A stretch of DNA of 64,000 nucleotides from Geminicoccaceae bacterium (GCA_025999455.1 AP024683.1:3698467-3762466); one strand, 5' to 3'. Positions 1 through 9,517 are shown, counted from the stretch's first letter. Notes: generated from the sequence alone by a model not told the origin. Numbers and translations are program-made.

Positions 1-2
1 GG

Positions 3-1214
3 AAGCGCCTCTTGGCCGAGGCCGACGCCGTGGGCGGCCCGCGCGAGCGGCGGATCGAGGCGGCCCGACGCGTGTGGCGGGAGGGGTTCGTCGCCGAGGC
101 GATCGACCGGTTCTGCTGCAGCCACGAGGTGATGGACGCGCTCGGCCGACCGCACGCAGCCTTCCTGCGCGGTTCGGACCTGGCCCGCTGGCAGGCCTCC
201 TTCGAGGAGCCCACGACCCTCGATCTCGGCCGTTTCCGTTTCTGCAAGACCGGGCCTTGGGGTCAGGGCCCGGTCCTCCTGCAAGCGCTCGCGATCCTCT
301 GGGACGCGGGCATCGAGGCCACGGATCCAACCGGCCCGGACTTCGTCCACCTCGTGATCGAGGCCTTGAAGCTCGCCATGGCCGATCGTGAAGCCTACTA
401 CGGCGACCCGGCCTTCGTCCGCGTGCCCCTCGACCGGTTGCTCGCGGCCGACTACGCCGCCGAGCGGCGCCGGGCGATCGGAAGCGAGGCCTCGGGCGAC
501 TTCCGGCCGGGGGAGATCCCGGGCTTCGAGCGGCAACGCGCGCTCGCGATCGAGGGCTGGATGCGCGCCTGTGTGGAGGACGGGCCGGCCGGCGCCGAGC
601 CGACCTTCGCCCATCTCCAGGAGCCGCGCGGCCGCGGCGACACTTGCCACGTCGACGTGGCCGACCGGTTCGGCAATCTCGTCTCCGCGACACCCTCGGG
701 CGGCTGGCTGCAATCGAGCCCGACCATCCCCGAGCTCGGCTTCTGCCTCGGCTCGCGCGGTCAGATGTTCCGCCTCGACCCCGACCGGCCGGACGCTCTG
801 GCGCCGGGCAAACGGCCGCGCACCACGCTCTCGCCGACCCTCGTGCTCCGCGACGGCGAGCCCTTCCTCGCCTGCGGCACGCCGGGCGGTGACCAGCAGG
901 ACCAATGGCAGCTCGTTTTCCTCCTCCGCCACCTCCTGCACGGCCAGGACCTGCAAGCCGCGATCGAGGCACCCCTCTTCCACGGCGAGCACTGGCCGCT
1001 CTCCTTCTGGCCGCGGCGCGCCAAGCCGCGTTCGGTGGTGATCGAGGACCGCTTCCCCTACGCCACGCTCGAGGAGCTCGCCCGCCGCGGCCACCGGCTC
1101 TCGATCCGGGACGGCTGGTCGATCGGCCGGCTCACCGCCGCGGCGCGCGCGGGCGGTCTCCTCTCGGCCGCCGCGACGCCGCGCGAGATGCAGGCCTACG
1201 CGGTCGGGCGCTAG
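3..1214 (+). CDS. Gamma-glutamyltransferase family protein, 5'-truncated by window edge
   Basis: This is the C-terminal two thirds of a gamma-glutamyltranspeptidase-like Ntn hydrolase, a family that cleaves or transfers gamma-glutamyl groups after autocatalytic processing. The frame is open to the first base, so the true start lies upstream; about 400 residues are seen against 530-600 in complete members. The small-subunit start is recognisable as GRGDTCHVDVAD near nt 630-665, with Thr as the expected nucleophile and new N-terminus. It is followed by GNLVSATPSGG, by the APGKRPRTTLSPTLVLRDG block and by the GTPGGDQQDQW block. The residue after the Thr is Cys-His rather than the Thr-His of classical enzymes, which suggests a GGT-like subfamily with an untested substrate. 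A DUF1028 gene follows on the same strand. Confidence 0.85.
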   Translation, partial: KRLLAEADAVGGPRERRIEAARRVWREGFVAEAIDRFCCSHEVMDALGRPHAAFLRGSDLARWQASFEEPTTLDLGRFRFCKTGPWGQGPVLLQALAILWDAGIEATDPTGPDFVHLVIEALKLAMADREAYYGDPAFVRVPLDRLLAADYAAERRRAIGSEASGDFRPGEIPGFERQRALAIEGWMRACVEDGPAGAEPTFAHLQEPRGRGDTCHVDVADRFGNLVSATPSGGWLQSSPTIPELGFCLGSRGQMFRLDPDRPDALAPGKRPRTTLSPTLVLRDGEPFLACGTPGGDQQDQWQLVFLLRHLLHGQDLQAAIEAPLFHGEHWPLSFWPRRAKPRSVVIEDRFPYATLEELARRGHRLSIRDGWSIGRLTAAARAGGLLSAAATPREMQAYAVGR

Positions 1215-1348
1215 GCCGGGACGATCGGCCGCCGAGGGGACCCGGCCGGGCCGGCGATCGCCGTCAGCAGCGCGACGGACGGCGAGGTTCTCGCATTGCT
1301 TTCGGAGGTGATAGGAGAGGCGCGCGGCGGGCACGGGCGGGGGCACGG

Positions 1349-2059
1349 ATGACCTGGTCGATCCTCGTGAGGGAACCGAAGAGCGGGCTCTTCGGCATCG
1401 CCGTCGCGAGCCGCTTCTTCGCGGTGGGGGCGTTGGTGCCGCACGCGAGCCCGGCGGGTGCGGTCGCGACCCAAGCCCTCGTCAACCCGACCTACGGGCC
1501 GCGCGGTCTGCGGCTCCTGGCCGAGGGTGTCGCCCCGGAGATGGCGGTCGCGACGCTCGTCGGGCTCGATGCGGGCCGCGAGCATCGCCAGGTGCACCTC
1601 CTGGATCGCGACGGCCGCTCGGCGCGGTGGACCGGCAAGGCCTGCCTCGCCTGGTGCGGGCACCTGGCGGCCGAGAACGTCTCGCTCGCCGGCAACCTCC
1701 TCGCCGGGCCCGCGGTCCTCGAGGCGACCCTCGAGACCTGGCTCGCCCGGGAGGACCTGCCGCTCGTCGCACGGCTCCTGGTAGCCATGCGCGCCGGTGA
1801 GGCGCAGGGCGGTGACCTGCGCGGCAAACAGTCGGCGGCGATCCTCGTCCAAGGATCCGAGCCCTGGCCGCGCCTCTCCTTGCGGGTCGACGACCATCCG
1901 GAGCCCTTGGACGAGCTCGAGCGGCTCTATCGCGTCGCCAAAGAGAGCTTCCTGCCCTTTCTCGGCGTCTTCCCCAAGAGCGAGCGGGACCCCGGGATCT
2001 TCGATCGGTCGCGGATCGAGGCGATGGCGGCCGAAGCGGTCGGCGAGGGCGAGCTTTGA
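1349..2059 (+). CDS. DUF1028 family protein (predicted Ntn-hydrolase fold)
   Basis: The 236-residue product begins MTWSILVREPKSGLFGIAVAS and contains VGALVPHASPAGAVATQ, both typical of DUF1028. From family knowledge, DUF1028 proteins are thought to have an Ntn-hydrolase-like fold, but their substrates are not established. I chose the ATG at 1349 because the conserved N-terminus starts exactly there; the frame is open further upstream, but that sequence is not protein-like. The stop overlaps the next start (TTGA at 2056-2059), so the gene is probably translationally coupled to the glucan biosynthesis gene. Its position behind a gamma-glutamyltransferase-like gene suggests peptide or amide metabolism, which is inference only. 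Confidence 0.8.
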   Translation: MTWSILVREPKSGLFGIAVASRFFAVGALVPHASPAGAVATQALVNPTYGPRGLRLLAEGVAPEMAVATLVGLDAGREHRQVHLLDRDGRSARWTGKACLAWCGHLAAENVSLAGNLLAGPAVLEATLETWLAREDLPLVARLLVAMRAGEAQGGDLRGKQSAAILVQGSEPWPRLSLRVDDHPEPLDELERLYRVAKESFLPFLGVFPKSERDPGIFDRSRIEAMAAEAVGEGEL

Positions 2060-3618
2060 ACGGCTCGCGCCGGCGGTTCCTGGCCTCCTGCGCCATCATC
2101 GCGGTGCAGGCCGCGATCCCGCGGCGCGGTGCCGGGGCGGCCGCGGAGTTCGGGGAGCCCTGGTCCTTCGAGCGGCTCGTCGAACGGGCCCGAGCGCTCG
2201 CCCGATCCCCCTTCGTGCCGCCGCCCCGCCCGACCCCCGAGCTCGTCGAGGCGATCGACTACGAACGCCACGGGGCGATCCGGTTCCGGCGCGAGCGCGC
2301 GCTCTGGGCCGCGGGGCCGGGCCGCTACCCGGTGAGCTTCTTCCCCCTCGGCCGCTTCTTTCCCCACCCGGTCGCGATCCACGCGGTCGAGGACGGCCGC
2401 GCCCGGCCGGTGCCCTTCGATCCGGCCGATTACGACAGCCCGCCCGACAGCCCCTGGCGGGCGATCGGCGCGAACGGTGGCCACGCCGGGTTCCGGATCC
2501 ACGAATCGCGCACCCGGCCCGACTGGCGCGAGCAGGACTGGCTCGCCTTCCTGGGTGCCTCCTACTTCCGTGCGATCGGCGAGCTCGGCCAATACGGGCT
2601 TTCCGCCCGCGGTGTGGCGATCGACGTGGCCGAGCCCGGCGGCGAGGAGTTCCCGGCCTTCACCGCCTACTGGCTCGCTCCGGCGGTCCGGGTCGACGAG
2701 CCCGTGACGATCGACGCCCTGCTCGACGGGCCCTCGCTCACCGGGGCGTTCCGCTTCCTCGCCTGGCGCGGGGCCGGGGTGGTCATGGAGGTCGAGGCCC
2801 TGCTCTTCTTCCGCCGCCGGGTGGCCCGCCTCGGCATCGCGCCCTTGACCTCGATGTTCTGGTACGCCGAGCACGGCTCGAGCCGCTGGCTCGATTGGCG
2901 GCCCGAGGTCCACGATTCGGATGGTCTCGCGATCTGGACCGGGGTCGGCGAGCGCATCTGGCGGCCGTTGAACAATCCCGAGACGGTCGTGGTCTCGAGC
3001 TTCCTCGACCGCGACCCGCGAGGCTTCGGCCTTTTGCAGCGCGACCGCGACGTCGAGCATTACCTCGACGGGGTGCGCTTCGAGCGCCGACCCTCGGCCT
3101 GGGTCGAGCCGCTCGAGCCCTGGGGCCCCGGGTCGGTCCAGCTCGTCGAGATCCCGACCGACCACGAGATCCACGACAACATCGTCGCGATGTGGGTGCC
3201 CGAGAGCCCGCCGCCGGCCGGTGGCGAGGGCCGTTGGCGCTACCGGCTCTGGTGGCTCGCCGACGATCCCTTTCAGCCGCGCGAGCTCGCGACCGCGACC
3301 GCGACGCGGATCGGCCGCGGCAACGAGCCCGGCAAGCCCCGCGCCCTCGACATCTTCCGGATCGTCGTCGAGTTCGAAGGCCGGCCGCTCGAGGCGCTGC
3401 CCGACGGGACTCGGCCCGAGGCTGTGCTCGCCGCCTCGCGCGGGCGGCTCGGTCCGCCGCTCGTCGAGCCGGTGCCGGGCACCCGCCGCTGGCGCATCCT
3501 GTTCGACCTGCACGCGCCCGGACCCGAGCCGATCGAGCTCCGTGGCTATCTGCAGCTCGGCGAGCGGCCGCTCACCGAGACCTGGCTCTATCAGCTCCGA
3601 CCGGGAAGTGCGGCATGA
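2056..3618 (+). CDS. Periplasmic glucan biosynthesis protein, MdoG/OpgG-OpgD family
   Basis: The 520-residue protein matches the MdoG family, which acts in the periplasm to build or branch osmoregulated periplasmic glucans. The N-terminus MNGSRRRFLASC carries a twin-arginine-like signal followed by a hydrophobic stretch and AGAAA, as in OpgD-type members. Family landmarks include FSFERLVERARALA-like sequence near residue 35, FFPLGRFFPHPV, the LGASYFRAIGELGQYGLSARG block and LTSMFWY followed by a conserved DSDGL segment. The start is a TTG overlapping the upstream stop. No glucosyltransferase partner (OpgH) is in the window. I cannot decide between OpgG and OpgD, so I give no symbol. Confidence 0.88.
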   Translation: MNGSRRRFLASCAIIAVQAAIPRRGAGAAAEFGEPWSFERLVERARALARSPFVPPPRPTPELVEAIDYERHGAIRFRRERALWAAGPGRYPVSFFPLGRFFPHPVAIHAVEDGRARPVPFDPADYDSPPDSPWRAIGANGGHAGFRIHESRTRPDWREQDWLAFLGASYFRAIGELGQYGLSARGVAIDVAEPGGEEFPAFTAYWLAPAVRVDEPVTIDALLDGPSLTGAFRFLAWRGAGVVMEVEALLFFRRRVARLGIAPLTSMFWYAEHGSSRWLDWRPEVHDSDGLAIWTGVGERIWRPLNNPETVVVSSFLDRDPRGFGLLQRDRDVEHYLDGVRFERRPSAWVEPLEPWGPGSVQLVEIPTDHEIHDNIVAMWVPESPPPAGGEGRWRYRLWWLADDPFQPRELATATATRIGRGNEPGKPRALDIFRIVVEFEGRPLEALPDGTRPEAVLAASRGRLGPPLVEPVPGTRRWRILFDLHAPGPEPIELRGYLQLGERPLTETWLYQLRPGSAA

Positions 3619-4121
3619 AGGAAGGGGTTCGCGAGGCCGAGCGGCAGCGCGGTCTGTTGCGGCGCGAGTTCGAGGCAGCGCGCGGCCGCTGGCGGGTGCT
3701 CGGGCTCTACGAACGGTTCGAGCAGAGCATCGTCTTGGCCCTCACGGGCGTCATCGCCGTGATCACCGTGGCGGCGCTCTGGAGCCTGATCCTCGAAGTC
3801 CTCGCGAGCCTCGTCCTCAAGCGGCAATTCGACGTCACCGAACATGCCGCCTTCCAGCGCGTCTTCGGCATGATCTTCACGGTCGTGATCGCCCTCGAGT
3901 TCAAGCGCTCGCTCCTGGTCGCGGTCGAACGGCGGCAGAGCATCGTCCAAGTCCGGGTGATCCTGTTGCTCGCCCTGCTCGCGGTCTTGCGTAAACTCAT
4001 CATCCTCGACCTCGAAGAAACCGAGGCCGCGAAGATCGTGGGCCTCGCGGCGGTGCTGTTGGCGCTGGGCGCGGTCTATTGGGCGGTGCGCGAACAGGAT
4101 CGGCGCTTCGGCGAGGGCTGA
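3615..4121 (+). CDS. PsiE-like integral membrane protein
   Basis: This 168-residue protein has an N-terminal soluble arm of about 35 residues, then about four hydrophobic helices (near residues 40-65, 80-98, 118-135 and 140-160). The layout and the FKRSLLVAVERRQSIVQVRVI segment after helix 2 fit the phosphate-starvation-inducible PsiE family, whose molecular role is unknown. The ATG overlaps the stop of the glucan gene (ATGA), so it is probably co-translated with it. No Pho box is obvious nearby, so phosphate regulation is not supported by what I see. Confidence 0.7.
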   Translation: MKEGVREAERQRGLLRREFEAARGRWRVLGLYERFEQSIVLALTGVIAVITVAALWSLILEVLASLVLKRQFDVTEHAAFQRVFGMIFTVVIALEFKRSLLVAVERRQSIVQVRVILLLALLAVLRKLIILDLEETEAAKIVGLAAVLLALGAVYWAVREQDRRFGEG

Positions 4122-4140
4122 GCGTCCGCTGCAGCGCAGC

Positions 4141-4168
4141 GTGACAGGTGGGCCGGGGACCGGCTAAG
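4141..4168 (+). promoter_or_regulatory. Weak sigma-70-type promoter candidate before the TRAP operon
   Basis: GTGACA at 4141-4146 and GCTAAG at 4163-4168 are separated by 16 bases, ahead of dctP at 4203. The -10 matches only three of six positions, so this is a suggestion only. Confidence 0.25.
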
Positions 4169-4202
4169 AGCCCGACAGCGACACCGATCGGAGGAGGCCC
4201 GA

Positions 4203-5198
4203 ATGCGAACGCCCGCCCTCGTCCTCGGCACCGCCCTGCTCGCGCTCCTCGCAGCCGAGCCGGCGCGTGCGCAGATCGAGCTCAAAGCGAGCCACCAATT
4301 CCCAGGTGGCAAGGGCGACGTTCGCGACGAGATGGTCCAGATCATCGCCCGCGAGGTCGAGAAAGCGAACGTCGGCCTCACGATCAAGGTCTATCCCGGT
4401 GCCTCGCTCGTCAAGGCGACCGAGCAGTGGAACGCGATGCTGAAAGGCCAGATCGACATCTCGGCCTTTCCGCTCGATTACGCCTCGGGGCGGCATCCTC
4501 AGTTCGGCGCGACCTTGATGCCCGGTCTCGTCTTGAGCCACGAGCGGGCGCGACGGCTCAACGCCTCCCCCTTCATGGCGGACATCAAGAAGATCATCGA
4601 GGACGCCGGGATCATCGTCCTCGCCGATGCCTGGCTCGCCGGGGCGTTCGGCGCCAAGGACCGCTGCATCCTGGAGCCGGCCGACGTCAAAGGGCTCAAG
4701 GTCCGCTCGGCCGGGGCCACCTTCGCCGAGATGTGGGCGGGGGCCGGCGCCTCGATCGTCCAGATCCCCTCGAACGAAGTCTACAGCGCGCTCCAGACCG
4801 GCGTGGCGGACGCCACCGACACCTCGACCGCGAGCTTCGTCTCGTTCCGGCTCTACGAGCAGCTCGGCTGCATCACCGCCCCTGGTGATACGGCCCTCTG
4901 GTTCATGTACGAGCCCGTGTTGATGGCCAAGCGCAGCTTCGAGCGGCTGAACGCCCAACAGAAAGAGGTGCTGTTCGCCGCGGCCAAGAAGAGCGAGGAC
5001 TACTTCTTCGCCGAAAGTAAGAAGCTCGACGATCAGATGGTCGAAGCGTTCCAGAAGGCCGGGCGCAAGGTCGTGACCTTGACACCCGAGCAGGTCAAGA
5101 AGTGGCAGGACATCGCCTGGCAGAGCTCGTACAAGACCTTCGCCGAACAGGTGCCGGGCGGTAAGGCGCTGATCGAGAAGGCGCTCGCGGTGCCTTGA
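4203..5198 (+). CDS. dctP: TRAP transporter substrate-binding protein DctP
   Basis: This 331-residue periplasmic binding protein captures an organic-acid-type ligand and hands it to the DctQM membrane complex. A signal peptide runs to ARAQ near residue 24. Family features include the N-terminal KASHQFPGG strand and the segment KVRSAGATFAEMWAGAGAS, which is followed by IPSNEVYSALQTGVADATD, the usual ligand-contact and hinge region. The KVR arginine is the residue expected to salt-bridge a ligand carboxylate. A good ribosome site (GGAGGA) precedes the ATG. It leads a P-Q-M operon. The ligand cannot be read from sequence alone. Confidence 0.92.
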   Translation: MRTPALVLGTALLALLAAEPARAQIELKASHQFPGGKGDVRDEMVQIIAREVEKANVGLTIKVYPGASLVKATEQWNAMLKGQIDISAFPLDYASGRHPQFGATLMPGLVLSHERARRLNASPFMADIKKIIEDAGIIVLADAWLAGAFGAKDRCILEPADVKGLKVRSAGATFAEMWAGAGASIVQIPSNEVYSALQTGVADATDTSTASFVSFRLYEQLGCITAPGDTALWFMYEPVLMAKRSFERLNAQQKEVLFAAAKKSEDYFFAESKKLDDQMVEAFQKAGRKVVTLTPEQVKKWQDIAWQSSYKTFAEQVPGGKALIEKALAVP

Positions 5199-5241
5199 GG
5201 GCGCGCGCGGCGACCGGCACGCCGTTCGGCTCGATCGCACG

Positions 5242-5760
5242 ATGGAGACCTACGTCCGGGTCGTGGGCACGCTCTCGCGCGCCGCGGCGTTCGTCGCGGC
5301 GGGGCTGCTCCTGGCCTCGATCGGGGTCATCTGCCAGATGCTCGTGATCCGCCACGGGCTCGGCCGCTCCGCCATCTGGCAGAACGAGTTCGTGACCTTC
5401 GCGCTGGTCGCCGCGACCTTCCTCGCCGCGCCCTACGTGCTCCTCGTCCGGGGTCACGTCGTCGTCGAAGTCGTGCCGCTCTGGCTCTCGGGACCGGCGA
5501 GACGCGTGTTGGGCCTGATCGCGGCCGCCCTTGGCTTCCTCTTCTGTCTGCTCGTCTTCGCCACCTCCCTCGAATGGTGGTGGGAAGCCTTCGCCCAAGG
5601 CCATCGCACCTCCTCGATGTGGCGGGCGCGGCTCTGGATCCCCTATCTCTCCCTGCCGGTCGGCTCGCTCCTGCTCACGCTCCAATACGTGGCCGAACTC
5701 TGGGAGGTCGCGACCGGCCGGAAAGCGCCGTTCGGCACCGCGCACGAGGCCGCCCTTTGA
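5242..5760 (+). CDS. dctQ: TRAP transporter small permease DctQ
   Basis: The 172-residue product has four predicted membrane helices with cytoplasmic ends, the standard shape of the small TRAP subunit that supports the large permease. Sequence such as IWQNEFVTFALVAATFLAAPYVL and RGHVVVEVVPLWLSG is characteristic of DctQ (the conserved glycine-histidine-versus-valine patch in the second helix pair). It lies 43 bases after dctP and its TGA overlaps the TTG start of dctM, so the three genes read as one operon. Confidence 0.9.
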   Translation: METYVRVVGTLSRAAAFVAAGLLLASIGVICQMLVIRHGLGRSAIWQNEFVTFALVAATFLAAPYVLLVRGHVVVEVVPLWLSGPARRVLGLIAAALGFLFCLLVFATSLEWWWEAFAQGHRTSSMWRARLWIPYLSLPVGSLLLTLQYVAELWEVATGRKAPFGTAHEAAL

Positions 5761-7073
5761 GCCCTCTCGCCCTCGGCGCGGTGATCGGGATCGTCACGAT
5801 CCTCGTCCTCGCGACGGGGACGCCGGTCGCCTTCGCCCTCGGGCTCGTCGCGATCGGCTTCCTGCTCGTCTTCGAGGGGCCGATCGCCCTCGCCAACTTG
5901 GCCGACACGCTCTTCGCCGGCCTCAACGACTTCACCCTCGTCTCGATCCCGATGTTCGTCTTGATGGGGGCGGCGGTCGCCGCCTCGCGGGCCGGCGCCG
6001 ATCTCTACGAGGCCCTCGCCCGCTGGCTCTGGCGGGTCCCCGGGAACCTGGTCGTCGCCAACATCGGCGCCTGTGCGCTCTTCTCCGCGCTCACCGGCTC
6101 CTCGCCCGCGACCTGCGCGGCGATCGGCAAGATGGGGATCCCGGAGATGCGCCGGCGCGGCTTCCCGGCCGATCTCGCGACCGGGGCAATCGCCGCGGGC
6201 GGCACGCTCGGGATCCTGATCCCGCCCTCGATCACGATGATCCTCTACGGGATCGCCTCCGAGACCTCGATCGGCCGCCTGTTCCTCGCCGGGATCGTCC
6301 CGGGGCTCCTCTTGACCGGCCTCTTCGCGCTCTGGGCCGTCTTCGTGAGCCTCTGGCGCGGCGAGCGGCGGCCGACCGGGCCCGGCCCCTCGCTCGCCGA
6401 ACGGCTCGCGATCCTGCCGCGCGTCCTGCCCTTCGTCCTCGTGATCGTGGGGGTGGTGTGGGCGCTCTACGGCGGGATCGCCACGCCCTCCGAGGCGGCG
6501 GGCGTGGGCGCGGTCCTCTGCCTCCTCCTGGTCGTGCTCGTCTACCGGCTCTGGCGGCCGCGCGAGCTCTGGCCGATCCTCGAGGCGACGATCCGCGAAT
6601 CGACGATGATCCTCATGATCATCGCGACCTCGATTCTCTTCGGCTACATGCTCTCGAGCCTCTACGTCACCCAATCGATCGCGCAGAGCATCGCCGAACT
6701 GGACGTCAACCGCTGGGTCCTGCTCTTCTGGATCAACGTCCTGCTGCTGGTGGCGGGGTGCTTCTTGCCGCCGGCGGCGATCATCTTGATGACCACCCCC
6801 ATCATCCTGCCGATCCTGGTGAACGCGGGCTTCGATCCGGTCTGGTTCGGGGTGATCTTGACGCTCAACATGGAGCTCGGGCTCATCACCCCGCCCGTCG
6901 GGCTCAACCTCTTCGTCATCAACGGGATCGCGCCCGACGTGCCGCTCGCCACGGTGCTGAAGGGTGCCCTTCCCTTCATGCTCTTGATGGTCGTGGCGAT
7001 CGTGATCCTCTGTCTGTTCCCGGGCCTCGCCACCTGGCTGCCGGATCTCTTGATGGGCCCGCGGGTGGGGTGA
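5757..7073 (+). CDS. dctM: TRAP transporter large permease DctM
   Basis: The 438-residue, about 12-helix protein is the sodium-coupled transport subunit of the TRAP system. It shows the family blocks SIPMFVLMGAAVAASRAGADLYE, the GSSPATCAAIGKMGIPEM loop, GGTLGILIPPSI and, near the C-terminus, NMELGLITPPVGLNLFVI. I place the start at the TTG (5757-5759) overlapping the dctQ stop because the first helix (LGAVIGIVTILVLATG) begins just after it. Upstream in-frame sequence is only the dctQ gene read in another frame. Confidence 0.92.
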   Translation: MSPLALGAVIGIVTILVLATGTPVAFALGLVAIGFLLVFEGPIALANLADTLFAGLNDFTLVSIPMFVLMGAAVAASRAGADLYEALARWLWRVPGNLVVANIGACALFSALTGSSPATCAAIGKMGIPEMRRRGFPADLATGAIAAGGTLGILIPPSITMILYGIASETSIGRLFLAGIVPGLLLTGLFALWAVFVSLWRGERRPTGPGPSLAERLAILPRVLPFVLVIVGVVWALYGGIATPSEAAGVGAVLCLLLVVLVYRLWRPRELWPILEATIRESTMILMIIATSILFGYMLSSLYVTQSIAQSIAELDVNRWVLLFWINVLLLVAGCFLPPAAIILMTTPIILPILVNAGFDPVWFGVILTLNMELGLITPPVGLNLFVINGIAPDVPLATVLKGALPFMLLMVVAIVILCLFPGLATWLPDLLMGPRVG

Positions 7074-7091
7074 GATCGACGCGAGCGCGCC

Positions 7092-7166
7092 TGGTGGAGC
7101 CGAGCGGACTCGAACCGCCAACCCCCTGCTTGCAAAGCAGGTGCTCTCCCGTTGAGCTACGGCCCC
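7092..7166 (-). tRNA. tRNA-Ala (anticodon UGC)
   Basis: Read on the minus strand, the gene folds as a cloverleaf. The acceptor is GGGGCCG with CGGCTCC, the D stem GCTC/GAGC, and the anticodon stem CCTGC/GCAGG with loop TTTGCAA (anticodon TGC). The T arm is GGCGG-TTCGAGT-CCGCT. There is one G-U pair in the acceptor and one at the base of the T stem. The 3' CCA is encoded. It stands alone between dctM and rdgB, not inside an rRNA operon in this window. Confidence 0.97.
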
Positions 7167-7218
7167 GCGGCCGCAGAAATGGCACCCGGCGCGGCGCGGT
7201 GCAATCCCGGTCCCGGGC

Positions 7219-7893
7219 TCAGCCGCCGCTGCGCGGCGGTTCGCCGGTACCTCGCGGGGCTTCTGGTGCGGGCGGGAAACAGCGCGCGAGGAGTGCCGCC
7301 ATAGCCTTCGCCCGGTGCGAAAGCGCTTCTTTCTCGGAAGCGAGCATTTCGGCGAAGGTGCGGGTCTCGCCCTCGGGGATGAACAAGGGGTCGTAGCCGA
7401 ACCCGCCTTCGCCACGCGGCTCGGGGGCGATCTCCCCCTCGACGCGGCCCTCGGCACATTCGACGTGGCCATCGGGCCAGGCGAGGCAGAGGACCGCCAC
7501 GAAGGCCGCCCGCCGGTCGGCGCGGTCGATCCCGCCGAAGCGGGCCGCGAGCGCCTCGCGCACCCGCCGCATGGCGCGGGCGAAGTCGCGCTCGGGCCCG
7601 GCCCACTCCGCGGTCGCGAGGCCGGGCGCGCCGTCGAGGCCGCGGCATTCGAGCCCGCTGTCGTCGGCGAGAGCCGGGATCCCCGCCGCGCGGGCCGCCG
7701 CGAGCGCCTTGAGCCGGGCGTTCTCGAGGAAGCTCGTGCCGGTCTCGGCCGGGGCTTCGAGGGCGAGCTCGGCAGCACCGATCACGGCGATCCCGCGCGG
7801 CTCGAGCAGAGCTCGGAACTCGGCGAGCTTGCCGGGATTGTGGGTGGCGACCAAGAGCCGATCGCCCGTGAACCGCCGCGGGCCCGCGCTCAC
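7219..7893 (-). CDS. rdgB: XTP/dITP diphosphatase (non-canonical purine NTP pyrophosphatase)
   Basis: The 224-residue HAM1/RdgB enzyme removes deaminated purine nucleotides (dITP, XTP) to keep them out of DNA. Motifs are [14 protein letters not shown] near the N-terminus (substrate loop), FLENARLKA, the metal-binding ALADDSGLE segment, and [12 protein letters not shown] followed by TFAEM and [10 protein letters not shown]. It starts at a GTG whose last bases overlap the rph stop (GTGA), giving an rph-rdgB pair that is common in Proteobacteria. Confidence 0.95.
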   Translation of the reverse strand: MSAGPRRFTGDRLLVATHNPGKLAEFRALLEPRGIAVIGAAELALEAPAETGTSFLENARLKALAAARAAGIPALADDSGLECRGLDGAPGLATAEWAGPERDFARAMRRVREALAARFGGIDRADRRAAFVAVLCLAWPDGHVECAEGRVEGEIAPEPRGEGGFGYDPLFIPEGETRTFAEMLASEKEALSHRAKAMAALLARCFPPAPEAPRGTGEPPRSGG

Positions 7894-8618
7894 AGTCGGG
7901 CGATCGCCTCGCGCTGGAGGGCCACGAGCCGGGCGATGCCGTGGGCGGCGAGCGCTCGAAGTGCCGCCACGTGCTCGTCGGAAAGCGGCAGGTCCTCGGC
8001 CGTGAGCTGGATCTCGACCACCCCGCCCGAGGCCGAGAGCACGAAATTGCCGTCGGCCTGGGCGATGCTGTCCTCGGCATAGTCGAGGTCCAGGAGTGCC
8101 GTGCCTTCGACCACACCGCAGGAGACCGCAGCCACGGGCTCGCGCAAGGGCAGCCGCGGCAGCTCGCCCGCCGCGACGAGGCGCGCGAGGGCTTGGTGGA
8201 GCGCCACGTAGCCGCCGGTGATCGAAGCGGTCCGGGTGCCGCCGTCGGCCTGCAGCACGTCGCAATCGACCACGATCTGCCGCTCGCCCAAAAGCTCGAG
8301 GTCGGTCACGGCGCGCAAGGATCGGCCGATCAGCCGCTGGATCTCCTGGGTCCGCCCGGATTGCCGGCCGCGCGCCGCCTCGCGCTCGCCGCGGGTGGTG
8401 GTGGCCCGCGGCAGCATGCCGTACTCGGCCGTGACCCAGCCCTTGCCGGTGTTGCGCAGGAAGGTGGGCACCCGCTCGTCGACGCTCGCGGTGCAGAGCA
8501 CGACCGTGTCGCCCATGCGGATCAGGCACGAGCCCTCGGCGTGCCGGCTCCAGCCGGGCTCCATCAGGACCGGGCGGAGCTCGTCCGGGCGGCGGCCGGA
8601 GGGTCGAACGAAGCTCAC
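7890..8618 (-). CDS. rph: Ribonuclease PH
   Basis: This phosphorolytic 3'-5' exoribonuclease (242 residues, family about 238) trims tRNA 3' ends. It starts [16 protein letters not shown] after a GTG and shows [19 protein letters not shown], the RNA-binding [20 protein letters not shown] segment, the phosphate-site neighbourhood [18 protein letters not shown] and DLDYAEDS. The GTG overlaps the stop of the upstream glycosyltransferase-like gene and the 3' end overlaps rdgB, so the three genes are probably co-transcribed. Confidence 0.96.
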   Translation of the reverse strand: MSFVRPSGRRPDELRPVLMEPGWSRHAEGSCLIRMGDTVVLCTASVDERVPTFLRNTGKGWVTAEYGMLPRATTTRGEREAARGRQSGRTQEIQRLIGRSLRAVTDLELLGERQIVVDCDVLQADGGTRTASITGGYVALHQALARLVAAGELPRLPLREPVAAVSCGVVEGTALLDLDYAEDSIAQADGNFVLSASGGVVEIQLTAEDLPLSDEHVAALRALAAHGIARLVALQREAIARL

Positions 8619-9517
8619 GCGGCCTTCGGCAGGGGCGGCACGCGCTCGACGAGTTCGAGGGCGTCGTGGCGGACGTGGTTCTTGGCCATGTGCTCCTTGA
8701 CGAGCGCCTCGTCGACCACGCCCCGGTCGAGGCATTCGCGCAGGAGCTGGAAGAAATATTGCTCCTGCTTGCCGTCGGGGTGCGGCTTGTACCGGCCGAG
8801 GAAGGCGTACTCGCCGAACAGCTTGCGCCGCGCTCGCTTGAGGAAGGCGAGCCCGGGGATGATCGAGCGCTCGGCCGGCACGAAATCGACCGGCAGCCCG
8901 GTCTTCCAAGGCTGGGTCATCCGCCGGGTGTTGTGCAGCATCTTGGTCTTGGGGGTGAGCTTGTCGAAGTCGTTCCACTCGGGCTCGAACAGGCCGATCG
9001 TGGACTTGTCCTCGTATTCGAGGTTCATCCAGTCCTTGTAGTCGCGCTCCATACGGAACAGCTTGTCGAAGTCCTCTTCGAGCTTCCAGTGGCCGAGCTT
9101 CGCGCAATCCAGCAGCATGACGCTCGAGGCGAAATGCGCGAGCGGCCCGGTGCCGCGCATCCGGCAGAAGATCGCCTTGCCCTGCATGTCGCGGTTCAAG
9201 AGCTCGGCGACGTCGCCGACCGCGAACACGTCGGGGTCGACCACCACCGCCTTGCCCCGGTAGCCCATGAGCTCGGGCGGGGTGAAGCGCAAGGGCGTGA
9301 AGGACTGCAGATCGTCGTTGAGCCAGCGGCGGGTCGCACCGTCGCGGCGGTACTCCCGCCCCTCGTAGCGGTCGAAGAAGTCCTTGTACGTCTCGTGCTC
9401 GATCAAGCGGACGTCGAAGGCCTCGGGCGTGCGCGAGTTCCGCTTCATGGAATAGGCGGAGACCAGCGCGCCGATGTACTGCTTGTGGTTGGTGTGGACG
9501 AAGACGCAGGGCTTCAT
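8615..9517 (-). CDS. GT-A-fold glycosyltransferase-like protein (GT8-like), uncharacterised
   Basis: This 300-residue protein has no signal peptide. The N-terminus [28 protein letters not shown] resembles the nucleotide-sugar strand of family 8 transferases. The segment [15 protein letters not shown] supplies a D-x-D at the place of the metal-binding motif. A late [13 protein letters not shown] segment resembles the His-containing, K-P-W-type motif of GT8 enzymes. These support a GT8/glycogenin-like fold, but acceptor and donor are unknown. The ATG has a purine-rich site (GGGGGACGG) upstream. It overlaps rph by four bases, which is an odd partnership with RNA- and nucleotide-processing enzymes. 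Confidence 0.6.
   Translation of the reverse strand: MKPCVFVHTNHKQYIGALVSAYSMKRNSRTPEAFDVRLIEHETYKDFFDRYEGREYRRDGATRRWLNDDLQSFTPLRFTPPELMGYRGKAVVVDPDVFAVGDVAELLNRDMQGKAIFCRMRGTGPLAHFASSVMLLDCAKLGHWKLEEDFDKLFRMERDYKDWMNLEYEDKSTIGLFEPEWNDFDKLTPKTKMLHNTRRMTQPWKTGLPVDFVPAERSIIPGLAFLKRARRKLFGEYAFLGRYKPHPDGKQEQYFFQLLRECLDRGVVDEALVKEHMAKNHVRHDALELVERVPPLPKAA

Noticed and set aside
905..1348. Longer start for the DUF1028 gene
   Set aside because: The upstream in-frame sequence is Pro/Arg/Ala-rich shadow of the gamma-glutamyltransferase gene; the family starts at MTWSI.
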